In this document: positions 1 through 12,642 of the stretch, one piece after another
How positions within the stretch are numbered: position 1 is the first letter of the stretch
Layout: each line of letters starts with the position of its first letter
Source of the DNA: Pisaster brevispinus
Taxonomy: Eukaryota; Echinodermata; Asteroidea; Forcipulatida; Asteriidae
DNA length: 64,000 nt
Direction of reading: 5' to 3'
Assembly: GCA_023634235.1 (NCBI GenBank)
Contig: JAMKCF010000013.1
Location: 11,223,705 to 11,287,704 of the forward strand
Notes under the pieces: model-generated
Told to the model about the DNA's origin: nothing
Database searches by the model: none
What the model saw: only the letters and a program-made list of their open reading frames with translations
Position numbers and translations under genes: made by a program

Positions 1-900
1 ACGAAAGACTAGAGATTATGGTCCAAGCAATGGTCATCTATGCAGATTGCGTCCCATGCACGCATGCTTTAAATACAGCCTGACTTCATAGCAACCATTG
101 ATCCTATAAAAAAATGAGATTTCTCAGAACCTTGGAAAAATAATGCTTTAAGACGGTCAGTTCCGATGTTAAATGTCATGCATTTACATTATTACAGCCC
201 CAAGACTGTATGCCGAATTCAATTAAGAAATGTTGCACTTGGGAAAATGTTGCGTCGACTAAATTGAGCACGTCTTGTTATTTTGTTACTATGGTTACCG
301 TATGAGGTAAAAATGAGTTCGCAAGAGCCTGGATTTTTCCCAGATCATTATTAAGGTTATGATATGATTCTTTGCCTGGTACTCTGCGAGGTTGGAACAA
401 CTTTTGTTTTTTGTTTTTTCAACGATTAGACATAATTTGCCTACTGTTATTACAATGCGACGTTGTGGTTTATATTATAGAAGGAGAATCAAATTAAAGG
501 CGTGCGACATGCAGTCAGATATCACCAAACGTCATAGTCGTGGCGTAGTTGTTGTGTCTAGTTACTTAATAGCTACTAAATATGGAAAAGCTGCCCATCT
601 ACCTTGGATGGTAAGATTATTTCATCACGGGTGGACTCTGGGCATGAAAGTCCAAGATACCCGTGTGCAAGGCTTCGAGTGGGATGTTTTAAACGTTTTT
701 AAACGGAATTAAACCCTATAGAGCAAAGATATTTGATAGGCTGTACCATACTATATGGATAGGCCCTCGCAGAGCGAAGGCACTTTACTTGATAGTATGC
801 AATTGCACTACTGCCATTCGAACGTAGCATGTGCTGTATGGCGGTAATAGTTGAGTCCCAATAGCCGTTGCGCCGTAAACTGTGCATAGTCCCATTGTGT
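1..900. other. Gene-free stretch
   Basis: I see no coding exon, RNA gene or clear repeat here. Open frames are short, carry no recognisable domain and are not flanked by convincing splice signals. The nearest supported gene starts more than 11 kb to the right. Confidence 0.5.
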
Positions 901-1015
901 CGTTGCATTGTCGCATCGTCGCATTGTGACGTCGCAACGTTGCATTGTCGCATTGTGACGTCGCACTGTCGCATTGTGACGTCGCACTGTCGCATTGTGA
1001 CGTCGCATTGCCGAA
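901..1015. repeat. 21-bp tandem repeat with TGACGTC cores
   Basis: About four to five copies of a 21-bp unit built from gcattgtgacgtcgcac plus ctgtc. TGACGTCG, a CREB/ATF-like half-palindrome, recurs near 927, 956, 977 and 998. Degenerate units in the opposite orientation (gcgacaatgcg type) follow at about 1074-1137, so the block is also a loose inverted repeat. Short open frames on the - strand here are products of the repeat. Confidence 0.8.
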
Positions 1016-1139
1016 CATTGCTTTGTCGACTTTAAACTGTTGACGGAGCAAACGGCTAATACCAATAATCAACAATGCGGCAATGCGAGAATTTGATGCA
1101 AAAATGCGACGGCACGGCGACACAATGCGACAATGCGAT

Positions 1140-4100
1140 TGTCCTATATCAGCTGTACAAAACTATACAGTGGCTCGACGCGGCAATGCCATACTTACGA
1201 CGTTCAAATGGGCTCGCCGTGCCTAAGGGTGAATCTACAAACATGATATACAGGCTGCGTCTGAATGAAGCGACTTCGGCCACAGATCTTTGCCGTGATC
1301 CAGCCGTAGCCACAGCCTAAGCCGCTACTTACGAAGTGTCTAATATTCATGTCTGATTAGTCTTTTATTTTCTAAAATGTGTTTTCAACGTTTAGGACTT
1401 AAGTCTGACTTGAAAACCACACAAATTGATGTCCGTGCCTTTTTTTTTTTAGTAATACAAGCATAAAATTTGGCACACATGTCGCAGGACAGTTTTCGGC
1501 TTCAGGGCCAGCTCAGATTTGTCCTTTGAAAAAAACATAGGTAGGGTGACAAGCAATTTAAATTTTGTTTTAATGGATGTCATTCACTTGTTGTTATATT
1601 CTTCATACATTCTCTAAAAATGACCAATGTGCAATGGCCCTAAGTTGTCATGCCATACTCTGACTGTGTGCCAATTCCATACAGTCCATGCTTGTAGCAT
1701 TGAAGGCACAATCCTCACCTACCTGCCGTATACAAGCCAGACCTATTAAGGAATATCTAAACCAAACAAACAAGATCTATATACCATCAAAATAATAACA
1801 TTTCAATCACGACCACGATGTGGAAAAGGTCAGCACTCGACAATGGAAGTTCTAATGGCTCGTTTGATTATGCACTCTGGCGTGGTTTGTTTTTTCTCTC
1901 CAGACTTCTTGTTGGAGTACCGATACAACCATGAATGGCATAACTAAAAGGTCTCCATGCAACTCAAACTGTTATAAACACTGACCATAAATGGATTGTT
2001 AGCCGTGCAGGGAGGCAGGTGATCATGTACCGTCACCGGGTCCCACCCACCCCAAGGTGATATTAGTCACACGGGTCCGATCCAGAGAGACTGTAAACAC
2101 CCTATCAACAATTCAAGGGTTGCGCCATCCCATCCAGAAACGTCCAAACGTTTACAGAGTAAAAAATTAGTGATACGTTGTTATAAAATGAGCTTCAACA
2201 ATTACTGTATCTACGTAAATTACCGGTACGGATGGAACGTTGTAAGAGCTTACTACGGTATATGAGGACAACAGAGTGTTGATCGTCGCTTTAGAAGAGT
2301 TACCGTTTTGTGCTGAGGTGCACGCATTGCACTCGAAGTACATCTACCAGACCACCGGGACAAACCGCTATAACGCCCCAAGTACGTCTACCAGATCACC
2401 GGGACAAACTGCTATAATGTTCAATGTGACACCTCACTGCTTTCAAAGACCGCACAAATACCAATCTTACAGTCGAGAAAGTGGAGAATCTTCACCCCCC
2501 CCCCCCCATCACCCAATCACCCAATCACCCTTGCTGATGTATACCATTGTGTTTGCTTACAATAGTGGTCTTAACAGACTATTAAAAAAACAGTTGTTAT
2601 GACTTTTTTAGAAGGTGGCTGCCTTTTCTTCAGAAAAAAATACAAGCCAGCGAAAACGGTTGCGGTATTGACGCAATTTGAAAACAATCAATCGGGTTGG
2701 GTTTTTCATTTAGTTTTAAAGCTGTTTTCCCTAAAATGTGATGTTTAATATTCTAAATCAGACTGAGGAGGTGGGGCCGTTCTGTTAATGACAATAGCTT
2801 CAAATTAAGCTGTTTGAGAATGACCAAGAATAGAAAAATATCAAAACTCAATTAATTCACGCTAGCGATCTCAGAAAACTTATATCAACAAAGGCGATGA
2901 GGAGAAATCGAAAATGTTATTTTATTTTACAAATTGTGTAGTTTTTTCTATTTATTTTCTGCAAACCCTATTGAACATACCATTACAAGAACAAAAGAAT
3001 GGCATTCTGACCTGCACTCTTCAAGTTCAAATGTTGTGGTTTTTTTAAACATGTTCGCCCCAAACAAGGCTAAAAGCCACTCTTTGTAAACAGGTAGGGG
3101 GTTATCGTACAAGAAGAAAACTATTATAGCGCAAGAACAGAATGACCCCACAAACCGCATCCGAAAGTCCTCGATTTACGTGGCCACCGTGTTTATTGGC
3201 TGTACGTGTGAAAGAATGATCGTGATATTGGCGTATTGGGTGGTGAAGTGAGCTGAATTGAACTTTTTGGAAGAAATTATACTGTTTACTTTGTCCTTGT
3301 CTTTTTCACCGAGCATGGTGATTCTACGAGTTCTCAAAATATATGGCCTCAAGATTCTTCTTCTTTTTTTAAGTAGAAGCTTTTGGTATAAGTCATAGTT
3401 CCTCTTATTACAATTAGCCTCTCTGGGTTGTGGTGTACAGTAGCTAGAGTACGTGTGAAGAAACTTCTTCCTTATCGCTTCGTTGCTGCATGCTACCAAC
3501 ATGTGTCACAGACTAAGACTTCAGGTCTGTCCAACATCCTTTTATTTATACAGCTTCAGGCGGTCAACTTGCACTACGAGCATCTTTCCCTTCGGTGTCG
3601 TCTTATTGAGTACATGATTCTTACTACAGAGAAAATCAAACAATGGAAGCCTTTGGTCTTAATTCATATTCTGTGTAACAGCCGCTTTTTCCTAACCTCC
3701 ATTGCTGGCTTCTAGGACCGGTGAGGCAGAAGATTCTGTGTACCCCTCACCCCCCCCCCCCCCAATACAGCGAACTGTGTACACATTTCTTCTGATAGCG
3801 CCCTCTTTTGAATCAACCTCCTTCAGCCCATATTTATTTATGGAGGAAAAGAATCTCCGGGGAGCAGATTTCCCTATGGCACTGGCGGGCGCTATGTACC
3901 CCTCCCCCCATATTTGTTTTACGATGCAGCTTCCAATCATCACCAAATTGTTTAACTTTTCCCAACATTTTTGTCTAGGCTCATATTTCAAAAACGATTT
4001 TAACGTGTTGTTGTTTATTCTCAACAAATTGTGCACTTGTTTTGGATTTTTTTTTCTAAGAAAGTGGTTGTGATGTGTCACGTGTGACGGGATGGTTTTA

Positions 4101-4534
4101 AATGCATTATTGGAATTCAAAATAGCCGCCATATCTGGCAGCCATGTTGGATTTTGTGTTTTCAAACTAGGGTCTAGCCTTTTATATCAATTTTTTAATC
4201 AATGGAATATTTTGAACATGCTGATTTCGAACTTTTCAAGCCAATACAGCTGTAGAATCATGATTCAGGCCTCATCTTTGCATCCTGGGCCCTAGAAGTT
4301 GCCGGGAGTGTTGGTTTTTAAGTGGGGTGTGGGGGACAACAACAATTTCCCCCAAATGGGAGTAATCGATGATTATAGCGGTTATTCCAGTAACAAGATT
4401 AATCATCATGTCGAAGTGAAAAGGTTTGCAAAGTTCTACCTAGTTTGGACCCAAAAAAATGCGGAAATTATGGAAACATTTTGAGTTTTGACAAAAAAAT
4501 TGGCAAAACTACCCAAAGTGGTATGCTGGTGCAA
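1140..4534. other. Gene-free stretch with minor simple repeats
   Basis: No gene supported. It contains a two-copy 44-bp direct repeat at 2336-2423 (aagtac..taccag..caccgggacaaac), poly-C runs near 2497 and 3751, and a copy of a dispersed motif (gatagcgccctcttttga) near 3796 that recurs near 6840. The rest is AT-rich and I recognise nothing in it. Confidence 0.5.
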
Positions 4535-6660
4535 CACTTAGGGGCCATTCAAAATTTTCATAGTTTTAAAATTTCGATTTTTTTTTTTTCGAATTAGTGG
4601 GTGGGTGGGTCAAAAGCCTCTTTTTCAAATAATTATTAATCGAAATTCACTTTTCATAAAAAAAAATAATAAAATAAAAAAAAAATTTAAAAAACGGAAA
4701 AAAGCTAGATCGTTTGACTTGCCTGCGTACCAGCGTTCATATATGCGCGTGATGACCCGAGGTACAATTAGCCTTGTCCAAGGCTCTTTACGCAATCACC
4801 CCGCTTTGAATTCACCAGGTAGCATAACAATACAGGCACGGTACTGAAGTACTTGATATACAGTATACCGTGGGGTCGAAGCATGGTTTTTCAACCTCGT
4901 ACTAAAAAACGAAGCCGAAACAGAGCCTTGTTCCCATTGTAAACGGCAGTTTATGTTTTTCTTTATCATTGCGCAGGGATTCCAGCGCAAATTACGTATG
5001 CTGGAATCGGATATTGAATATTCATTTCCTGTACTGGGCGGATAATCGTCCAATCATAAACTCACGTTATGACGTAATGGTTAAGTAGTATTCGCCTTGC
5101 CACTATACATTAACCAATGAGCATACACCTTCGGGAAATATTAGCATAAAACAACTCCGCCCACAATCTAACCTTTTTACAGTGGGAACAAGGCTCTGTT
5201 TCGGCTTCGTTTTTTGGTACGAGGTTGAAAAACCATGCTTCGACCCCACGGTATATTGTATATCAAGTACTGCAGTACTGTGCCAGTATTGTTATGCTAC
5301 CTGGTGAATTCAAAGCGGGGTGCTTGCGCCTTTTGTAAAGAGCCTTGGACAAGGCTAAGGTACAATGTGTACAAGTACATTATAAACTGTACAGCGTGAC
5401 TCACTATTATGTGAAACACCATGTGCGTGGCCCATTATGTGAAACACCATTAGGGGTACGGCGATTCGGCACAATGGACGAGTTGAGTTTTCTATTTTAC
5501 TTGCAGCGGTCGAGTTGGACAACGAACGTGTTGGACAACAGACGAGTTACAACGGTCGAGTTAGTACACTGATCGAGTTGGTAAACGGTCGAGTTGGTCG
5601 GAAACGAGTTGGCTAGCGGTGGTCGAGTAGACTGGAATCCATAACTTTCCAACCACGATAAACATGTCAAATGCGAGTGTGATTTTCCATGGAGGTAGCG
5701 ATCGCAGACCAAGCAAGTCTCACGCTTTCACGCACCGCAACCATTTTCTCACGCTTTGGGCCAGACAGGGAAAACAAAATAATATATAATAATGCACAAT
5801 CTTCAGATTGCACGCAGTTTTTCAGAATTATCAACTTGGGCTGGCATACAAACAGAGCGCGAATTTGCAGATTGCGCACGCTTTTGCTCTCTCACCAGAT
5901 TCAGCTGACAATTCGGCAATTCAGCAGAGCGCAAAACGCGAATTGCGCACAAGTTTGTCCCAATCCGATTAGCAAATTTGTTGAATGCGCCCCACGTCAT
6001 AGACTCAACACAACAGGTAGAAGTCATGAGCGGAGGATTTTGCACATCATTTTAGCCGGAAATTAATTTTCTTGGGGGAAATAATCTGACACAATCGTAC
6101 CTCCACATTAACCAGCAACATCTCCTGTGTACCTTATGTGAGTTTGAAGTATACTGGAGAGGTTTTTCTTGCATTTTGAAGAAAAAAAATCCTCCACAAA
6201 AAAAAATTCTGCACAATTTTGTATTTAGCCTATTTTTTTTTCTTCCCCGGAGCAAGTTTTTTTCGGGCGGCGATTCTGTTAATTTCGGAGTAAAACAAAA
6301 TATTTTTTAGGGGGGTTGAAAAATCTAACGCATAGCTGGCCTCTGAACTTGGCACCGATCTTCACGGGTTTTGGTCACAACAAAAGTTGATGAAAGTTTT
6401 AGCCCAGGGCTAAAATAACTGGGCCTGCGGTCCAGTGCGAGGCCTGAATGTGCATTATTAACATCCATGCAGCGCACACAAGTAAAAGTACTTATATGCA
6501 AGTACATGCACAATGCAAACCACATGTAGTTTTATTTTTAATACTGCATAACAAATCAATGTTTTATAATCGAAATTAGGGGTGGGTGGGTGGGTCAAAA
6601 ATCTTTGGAAAAAAAATCGAAATTTTAAAACATTGAAAATTTTGAATGGCCCCTTAGTAG
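4535..6660. mobile_element. Composite repeat bounded by ~60-bp inverted repeats
   Basis: The sequence at 4535-4597 (ggggccattcaaaattttca, then AT-rich, then a run of T) reappears inverted at 6600-6658, suggesting the ends of one non-autonomous DNA element of about 2.1 kb. A second inverted-repeat element (4769-5358) is nested inside. No transposase is visible. The interior also has a cluster of short cggtcgagttgg-type repeats around 5510-5630. The family is not identified. Confidence 0.5.
4769..5358. mobile_element. MITE-like element, ~175-bp inverted arms, 8-bp target duplication
   Basis: The left arm 4769-4943 and right arm 5178-5358 are near-perfect inverted copies starting tagccttgtccaagg. 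The 8-bp sequence ggtacaat lies directly outside both ends (4761-4768 and 5359-5366), as expected for a target-site duplication. The roughly 235-bp interior has no open frame of note. An 8-bp duplication fits hAT- or P-type transposition, but the termini are not a signature I can assign. Non-autonomous, with high arm identity implying fairly recent insertion. Confidence 0.85.
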
Positions 6661-7839
6661 AACTGGGTGAAACGAACCTTTTTGTTGAAAGTATCATAAA
6701 AACGCTTCAAAGTTTGGATAATATGTTCAAAAAATAATAAAAATCCAAAAATAAATCGGTCCGATTGGGTCCCAACTGAACGATCAACTCCCCGTCAATG
6801 CTAATAAATTGTCTCCCGGTGTGTGTAGAAATGTTGCAGGATAGCGCCCTCTTTTGACTCAACTTCCTTCAGCCCATGTTTTTATCGTAGGGGGGTAGTC
6901 TGGCAACGTCAGTGTGACATCAGATGTTCGGGGTACTCACACACACAAACCACTGGGGGACAAAACTCTGACACCGGTCTGTCCACTCTCAGTCTTTTGA
7001 ACATCACTGTGGTTGGCTATAGTGAAAGTGTTACCTTTGTTTGCAGCCTCTGTTTATAGGATGACGTCATTGGATAGGCCGTCAATTATTTATCACAGGG
7101 CATGTCCAAATTCCCTTTCATATTGGCTTCAGACTTCAAAAACAGATACAGGAACATTTGTTTACTTCATCTTTTGGGGTTTTTGCGGTAAATTTTGGGT
7201 CATGTCAGCGCAGCTTTTGTAGTTTTTGGAGACCTCGTAATATGACGTATAGATTTTGAAAAAAAAAGTTTATAGTTCAGGGCTGGACTTCACTAACACA
7301 AAGAGCTTAGATTGATCTTAGTTGCTAAGCAGTGTGATGTCACAATTCAAACCACTATGGTGATATTGACAACTCGTCCTGAGATGAATCTTAGTGCTTT
7401 GTAATTGTGAAATCAAACCCAGGAGATAAGATTTTTGGGGAAAATTTTTGAACAAGCTTTGAATTTAAGATTATAAAAGGTCATAATTATGAGAAAGGTC
7501 ATGGACTTTTTTCACTCTCAATTCCCTTAAACGCTTTTGTAGATTTACGCCGTTGAAGAGTGGCGGAAAATAATAATTCTCTGGTTGGACGCGGGGGGGG
7601 GGGGGGCGGTGGGAAAGTATTATGAGATAATTTGATCCTTCCTTAGGAGAAAAGGTTATAACAATAAGTGCTTTTTATCGTTGGTTTTTATTCGCATAAT
7701 ATAGTACATTATTATTCATAGTACTGTTCTTGCTGCTGTTTGTTTATTTAATAATCATCATTTACAATATCGGAAGTCCACGATTACTTTCTGCAATATC
7801 AAACAACATTTTGAACAACAATCAAAAACACCCAAAAAG
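6661..7839. other. Gene-free AT-rich stretch
   Basis: No supported gene. It carries a second copy of the dispersed gatagcgccctctt motif near 6840 and a run of about 14 G at 7593-7606, which may be poorly resolved in assembly. Open frames here show no family signature. Confidence 0.45.
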
Positions 7840-7991
7840 ACGCTGCGCCGCGGCGCGCCGGCAGTTGGTGGCGCTCTTCAATTCAGTTATCAATGGCGGC
7901 AACCTGATCAATTAAAGAAATTTCTCTACACAATTTGAGTGTTTACTGTTAGTTAGTTTGTGTTACACTCGCTTTGTCTTTCTTTGGTGAG
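7840..7991 (+). promoter_or_regulatory. Candidate CpG-rich promoter and untranslated first exon
   Basis: A short patch at about 7846-7875 is unusually rich in CG dinucleotides (gctgcgccgcggcgcgccgg) in an otherwise CpG-poor, AT-rich region. It is followed by a strong 5' splice site at 7991/7992 (ggtgag|gtaagg). The first HMGXB4 exon seen downstream begins with an acceptor at 12504/12505, so at least one upstream untranslated exon is needed; this is the best candidate I see. Inference only: no transcript evidence, and the distance (4.5 kb) is large. Confidence 0.3.
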
Positions 7992-8197
7992 GTAAGGGCT
8001 TAACATTGGTTATCTATTTAGATATTGTTTTAAAAGGTCTAACGTTGATAAAATCACATTGGTCGGAGATGATATTTTCGACGAACTCACACACAACTCA
8101 CTGAACTGAACTCAGAACTGACCATGGTCCATGGATGGCATGGATGGAGGTAGAATTAGACCCTCCATGAACTGACTGACAGACTGACGCGGTCATA

Positions 8198-8236
8198 CCA
8201 TGGAGAAAGGACCCACTGTGGGTCCTTTCTCTATGG
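8198..8236. repeat. 39-bp hairpin beside a long inverted repeat
   Basis: ccatggagaaaggaccca is followed almost at once by its near-perfect inverse, giving a stem of about 18 bp with almost no loop. The short direct repeat ggtcatac flanks it on both sides (8191-8198 and 8235-8242), as if the hairpin was inserted or copied there. It touches the outer end of the 8235-8749 element. Confidence 0.75.
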
Positions 8237-8749
8237 TCATACTAATTAGCGTCAACAGGCCCATTTCACGACAACTCAAAGACGACTCAACAAGACAAGT
8301 TTAAAACACCATCAAATACAAATACAATGAAAAAAAATGGTTGTAATCAGAGTGTATCTGGAAACACGTTTAAAACTGACTGAAACCATCGTGCATACAT
8401 ATTTTTCACGGGAAAAACATGTTTTTTTCGTAAAAATAGTCAACTTTCTCCGTCCGTAGAATTGGCCGATGTGATGCTAGTGTGCTTGCGCAATAATGAC
8501 TTTGGACCGCATCATATGATATGGGTGGGTTTGTGTCACGTCGGCCAATTCTACGGACGGAGAAAGTTGACTATTTTTACGAAAAAAACATTTTTTTCCC
8601 GTGAAAAATATGTATGCATGATGGTTCCAGTCAGTTTTAAACGTGTTTCCAGATACACTCTGATAACAACCATTGTATTTGATGGTATTTTAAACTTGTT
8701 GTCTTGAGTTGTCGAGAAATGGGCCCGTTGACGCTCATTAGTACGACCC
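8235..8749. mobile_element. Foldback element with ~210-240-bp arms
   Basis: The sequence from 8235 to about 8475 reappears inverted at about 8540-8749 with few mismatches, leaving a loop of about 65 bp. The shared ends read ggtcatactaattagcgtc and its complement. There is no coding capacity. It fits a foldback or long-TIR MITE rather than an autonomous element. The open frames on both strands mirror each other and are not genes. Confidence 0.8.
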
Positions 8750-9019
8750 GACTGACGACCACGACGATAATATAGCCTCCTCGACTGACTCGAGTCAAAG
8801 TCAAAGTGCAAAAAAATGCAATGCAACTGAATAGTGAAATATCCATGCCTGTCACACTGTGCACTGTAGTAGTAGTCTAGTACTAGTAGTATTTAGTGTC
8901 AGTAGTATGTATAAAGATTCGCTTGTCTGAGCAGCCGTACTTGTTCTGGAAGCCAGTTATCTTGCCCCTAACTTAGGGACAATGACTGGCAGACAGACTG
9001 GCTGGCTTAGGTGTTAGGC

Positions 9020-11495
9020 CTTCATATCTTTGGCCCCATCAGCACAATTGCAATCCTATTTTTTAGCACGCTGAAATGTTTAATCCACCATGGCACGTTC
9101 TCGATCATGAAACTAACCTGCCGATGAAATGCTACTGTACTTGTTGTAGACAGCCCTACATACAGGCTAGACACTGCTTGAATTTGGTGGAAAAAAATCA
9201 GACATTTTGGGGGAAAATCAACTTTCGACTCGCAATTGTGCATTTTTTTTCACAAACAATTTACTCGAAAAGTGTACTTTGTCGGGTCCCTCAACAACTT
9301 GACAACAATGATATGATCAACTGCTAATGGGGGCCAGAATGATTTACTCAGAGTGCTCTTTAATCTCTTTTTGCAGAAGGGCGTGCGCACCGCATTACAG
9401 TCATGTAAATTAATTTAGGGACCATGGATAAATTATGTCACGCGGACGACCGCGATCCGACGCGTTCCTTCGCGGGACAACTCAAACAAAAGAAAACCCA
9501 CCCAATGTCATGCAGTGTCACGCGTTCTTCTGCAATTACCCGGTCTTGGGGGAGAATCACTGTATAACAAAGGAACAATGGTGTTGGCCAAATGCCACTG
9601 CGTAGTTATAATCGGCTTACTAGATACACATTAGCTTTTCCCACCGCAATAAGTCTACTGTCGTTTGAATTTGAACAGAATCCAAGTATAAAAACGATAA
9701 ATATTGTAACTCTGGCCGGGTATATTTTCATGGTTTTCTTTTTTTAAGCCTCCAAACTTTGAGTTTTGGACTGGGTAAATGATTGATCCTGTCTTGTCTT
9801 CTAGGTATGTCTTTGTATATCCGCCGTTGGTACACGAGTAATTGTTGAGGTAGGCAGCGGGGAGTTGACATCACAAATTAGTCGTGAAGACATGTTTATT
9901 ATTATCATTATACAATATTATTTACTTTTTACTTGGCCATTTATAAAAATACAAAACATAATAATAAATACAAATAACCTCTAGCGTGAGACACAAATTT
10001 TCAACAGGGCATCAAAAATTAAATGTATCAATCGGGCAAGATTGAAAAGCCAACTTCAATGTCCACGGACATGAATTAAAAGTTACGGTCTTCTTTTCCG
10101 CCCTTTTAGACAAACACATTTAGCCAAAATGATTGTTGATTAAAACAACTACAATGATAACGAAATTTAATTATTCGGAAATCAATCTTCATTCTTGTAC
10201 CTGTATGAAGATGATTGGTAAATATAATGTTATGCTGGAACGGTTTCACGGTTTTCCCTTTTTGTTTGATCAACACATTAGCCATGCCAAAGATTGTCGT
10301 TGTGGTTATAAACGAGCAGTACGTAGCACTCTCCGGCCTTGAGCCGCGCCGTCCCTCATAATTTGGGGTTGATTTCACCTTAGAAAGGGCAGAGGCAAAT
10401 GAAGTTAAAACAAACAACAAGGTTTATATTTTTGATGTTTATTAAAAATGGTAAGCGAAGAAAACAAACAGACAATGGTAAATTTGCTTTTATACAGTGA
10501 CTACCAATAAATAAACGATGTTTAATTTGTAATGGGTAAAAGTAGCTCTTGAATTATATCGCAAACATCAGGGCGATGTTTAAGGGTATATTTTTGTGGT
10601 ACAAAGGGCCGTTTAAAAAAGCCATCATCTCAAGCTATTAGTTGCAGAACTTGTCACCGGCTCTGAAATGCCAATTGAAATAAAACTAAAGCTCAACTTC
10701 TCATAAAATACATAGATTTGTACATGTACTCTTGTAGTAGCATTGTAGCAATTCGCTTCCCGCAAGCTCAAGGGTTGACCGTATTATCTCTTCAATCCAT
10801 TGTCTGGTATACCCCCAGCTAGACCGCAAACACTAATCCTTCACTCCTTTTGTGCGCTACTTTCGCGCTGCCTTGTCCGTGTAATCTGACCAACAAAAGG
10901 CACCAACAACAGATTTCGATAATGAGGGAATCTAAAAATCACTGGAGCGCAAATCCCATAGTGTCACGCGGTCGTGAAAATTTTGGAGCGACCGCGTTCT
11001 GTCACGCGTCGGCACGCGGGCGACCGCGATCTTAATTTATCCATGGTCCCTTACTAAACCTTGATTGCGTTGGCGCGCTGAACAAATTGGTAGCAGACAT
11101 ACTCATCGCGCCAAGTGCAATTAAGGTGTTGTGGGAGATCGTGCATCTCATGCCCGTCTGCGCAAAGAGATGTAATAAAGAGCGCACTGAGTAAATAAGT
11201 CTGGTCCCCATTAGATTGTAGCAGTTGATCACATTGTCAAGCTGTTGAGGGAACCCAACAAAGCATGGTTTTCGAGCAAGGGTGTTGTTTATATGTGAAC
11301 AAAAATGCACATTTGCGAGTCGACAGTCAATTGATTTTCCCCCAAAATTGTGTGTTTTTGTAAATTTCAACAAATTCCAGCAGCAGGGCTATCTATAAAG
11401 TACAGTAGGATCAGTAAGTTTCATGATCAAGAATGTGGCGGATTAAACATTTCAACAGGTGAAGAAATAGGATTGCAATGGTGCTGGGGCCAAGG
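9020..11495. mobile_element. 2.5-kb element with long (~450-bp) inverted arms
   Basis: About 9022-9475 and 10985-11495 are diverged inverted copies. Landmarks shared in inverse order are ggccccatcagcacaattgc, gattttcccccaaaat, gggaccatggataaatta and a CG-rich block (gtcacgcgg..gaccgcgatc). The 1.5-kb centre is AT-rich with no recognisable transposase. Arms are more diverged than in the 8235-8749 element, so this copy is probably older. Family unknown. Confidence 0.7.
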
Positions 11496-12504
11496 ATACA
11501 AAGTGGATTGGCCCTATGGGGCTACTTGTCCCTTAGCAAATAGCCAAGGGTCCTCTCACTAAACCCTCCCCCATCAGCAAGCTCGCCCAACTCTTTTTCA
11601 AAAACACTACTATTAGTTCGGCACAAATCACTTGTTGCTTTTAAATTTCATTGCAATGAACGTAACCCTCCATCCTCCCAACAGTTCAAATGGAGGGTCA
11701 AGATTATCGCAACTACCTTTAGTCTTGCAACTAAATACAGCCAATTCACTTTGTATCCTTGCCTTGGCCTGAGTAGTGTACAGACACTGTTTGTTTGTTG
11801 GCCAGACTCTTTGAATTGATTTCTTTCTTCACTTCAGCTGCCAGCTTGCAGTCTTCTTCTATGCAGGCGCGAAGCATGAAGCCTTTATGGTGTCGGATCT
11901 AGGGCCTGCCTAAGGGACTGGACAAATTTGAGCCGAGCGTATCATGGTGATCACTCTGAGGTGATTCCTGATGGCCACTTCCTCCCGACTTCTTTGAGCA
12001 AAGGTTTAACAGATTGCATTGGAACTCTGAAATGCGTGAACTTAAAAAAAAGTGGGGGGAAAACGTGGAAGAGGCATTTTAAACCTTGGTGGCAACTTCT
12101 AAAATTTCATGTATGACATTTTTAATAATGAAATTAAAACCAAGCAACCCTCAATGTATACATTATTGTCAGTATAAGAAGATGCTACACATGATAAAGT
12201 GGTATGGATGATGTGGGCCAGTTAAGACGGCATTTTCCTGTTTCATTTAAAAGTCCATTTTGAAAAATAAAAACCCATGTAGCCTAATTGGCACATTTTT
12301 GTCTATGTGTATGCTCTGTAGCTGTACATAGCAGCGTTGATGGTTAAGGTGTGACTGGTGGCCAGTTCCTAATCTTATTTGCCTATTTGTACAAATGTTT
12401 TAATGGTAAAACTGATCATTTAAATCTTCATGTACAGTAGTTCTGCCTTAGTAAGCTCTGAAAAGATTTTGACATGGCATTGATTTGTTATCTTATGACT
12501 GCAG
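11496..12504. other. Non-coding stretch upstream of the HMGXB4 exons
   Basis: No coding exon found. A sequence near 11733-11768 (ccaattcactttgtatcctt) is the inverse of 11491-11512, showing that pieces of the flanking long-arm element are scattered here. The stretch ends in an acceptor (ttatgactgcag) at 12504. Confidence 0.45.
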
Positions 12505-12642
12505 GCAAGGCCCTTGGAGTACAATCTGAAATCACTATGTCTAGCAGAAGTAGAAAGAGAAAGAGGACTAGCAGTATAGAGATTGAACACGACAACATTA
12601 GTCATGAAGACGTCATCTATGATGAGGAGGAACAAAGTCAAG
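12505..12642 (+). CDS. HMGXB4 exon with start codon
   Basis: The acceptor gactgcag precedes 12505 and the donor gtagtc follows 12642. The ATG at 12537 opens [20 protein letters not shown], and the exon ends after one base of a Glu codon, which matches the next acceptor. Positions 12505-12536 would be 5' UTR. The frame is open further upstream, so translation could also start in an earlier exon. Confidence 0.75.

Noticed and set aside
392..712. 106-codon + strand frame near the left edge
   Set aside because: No domain, no splice signals of note, no conserved look; random-length frame in AT-rich DNA.
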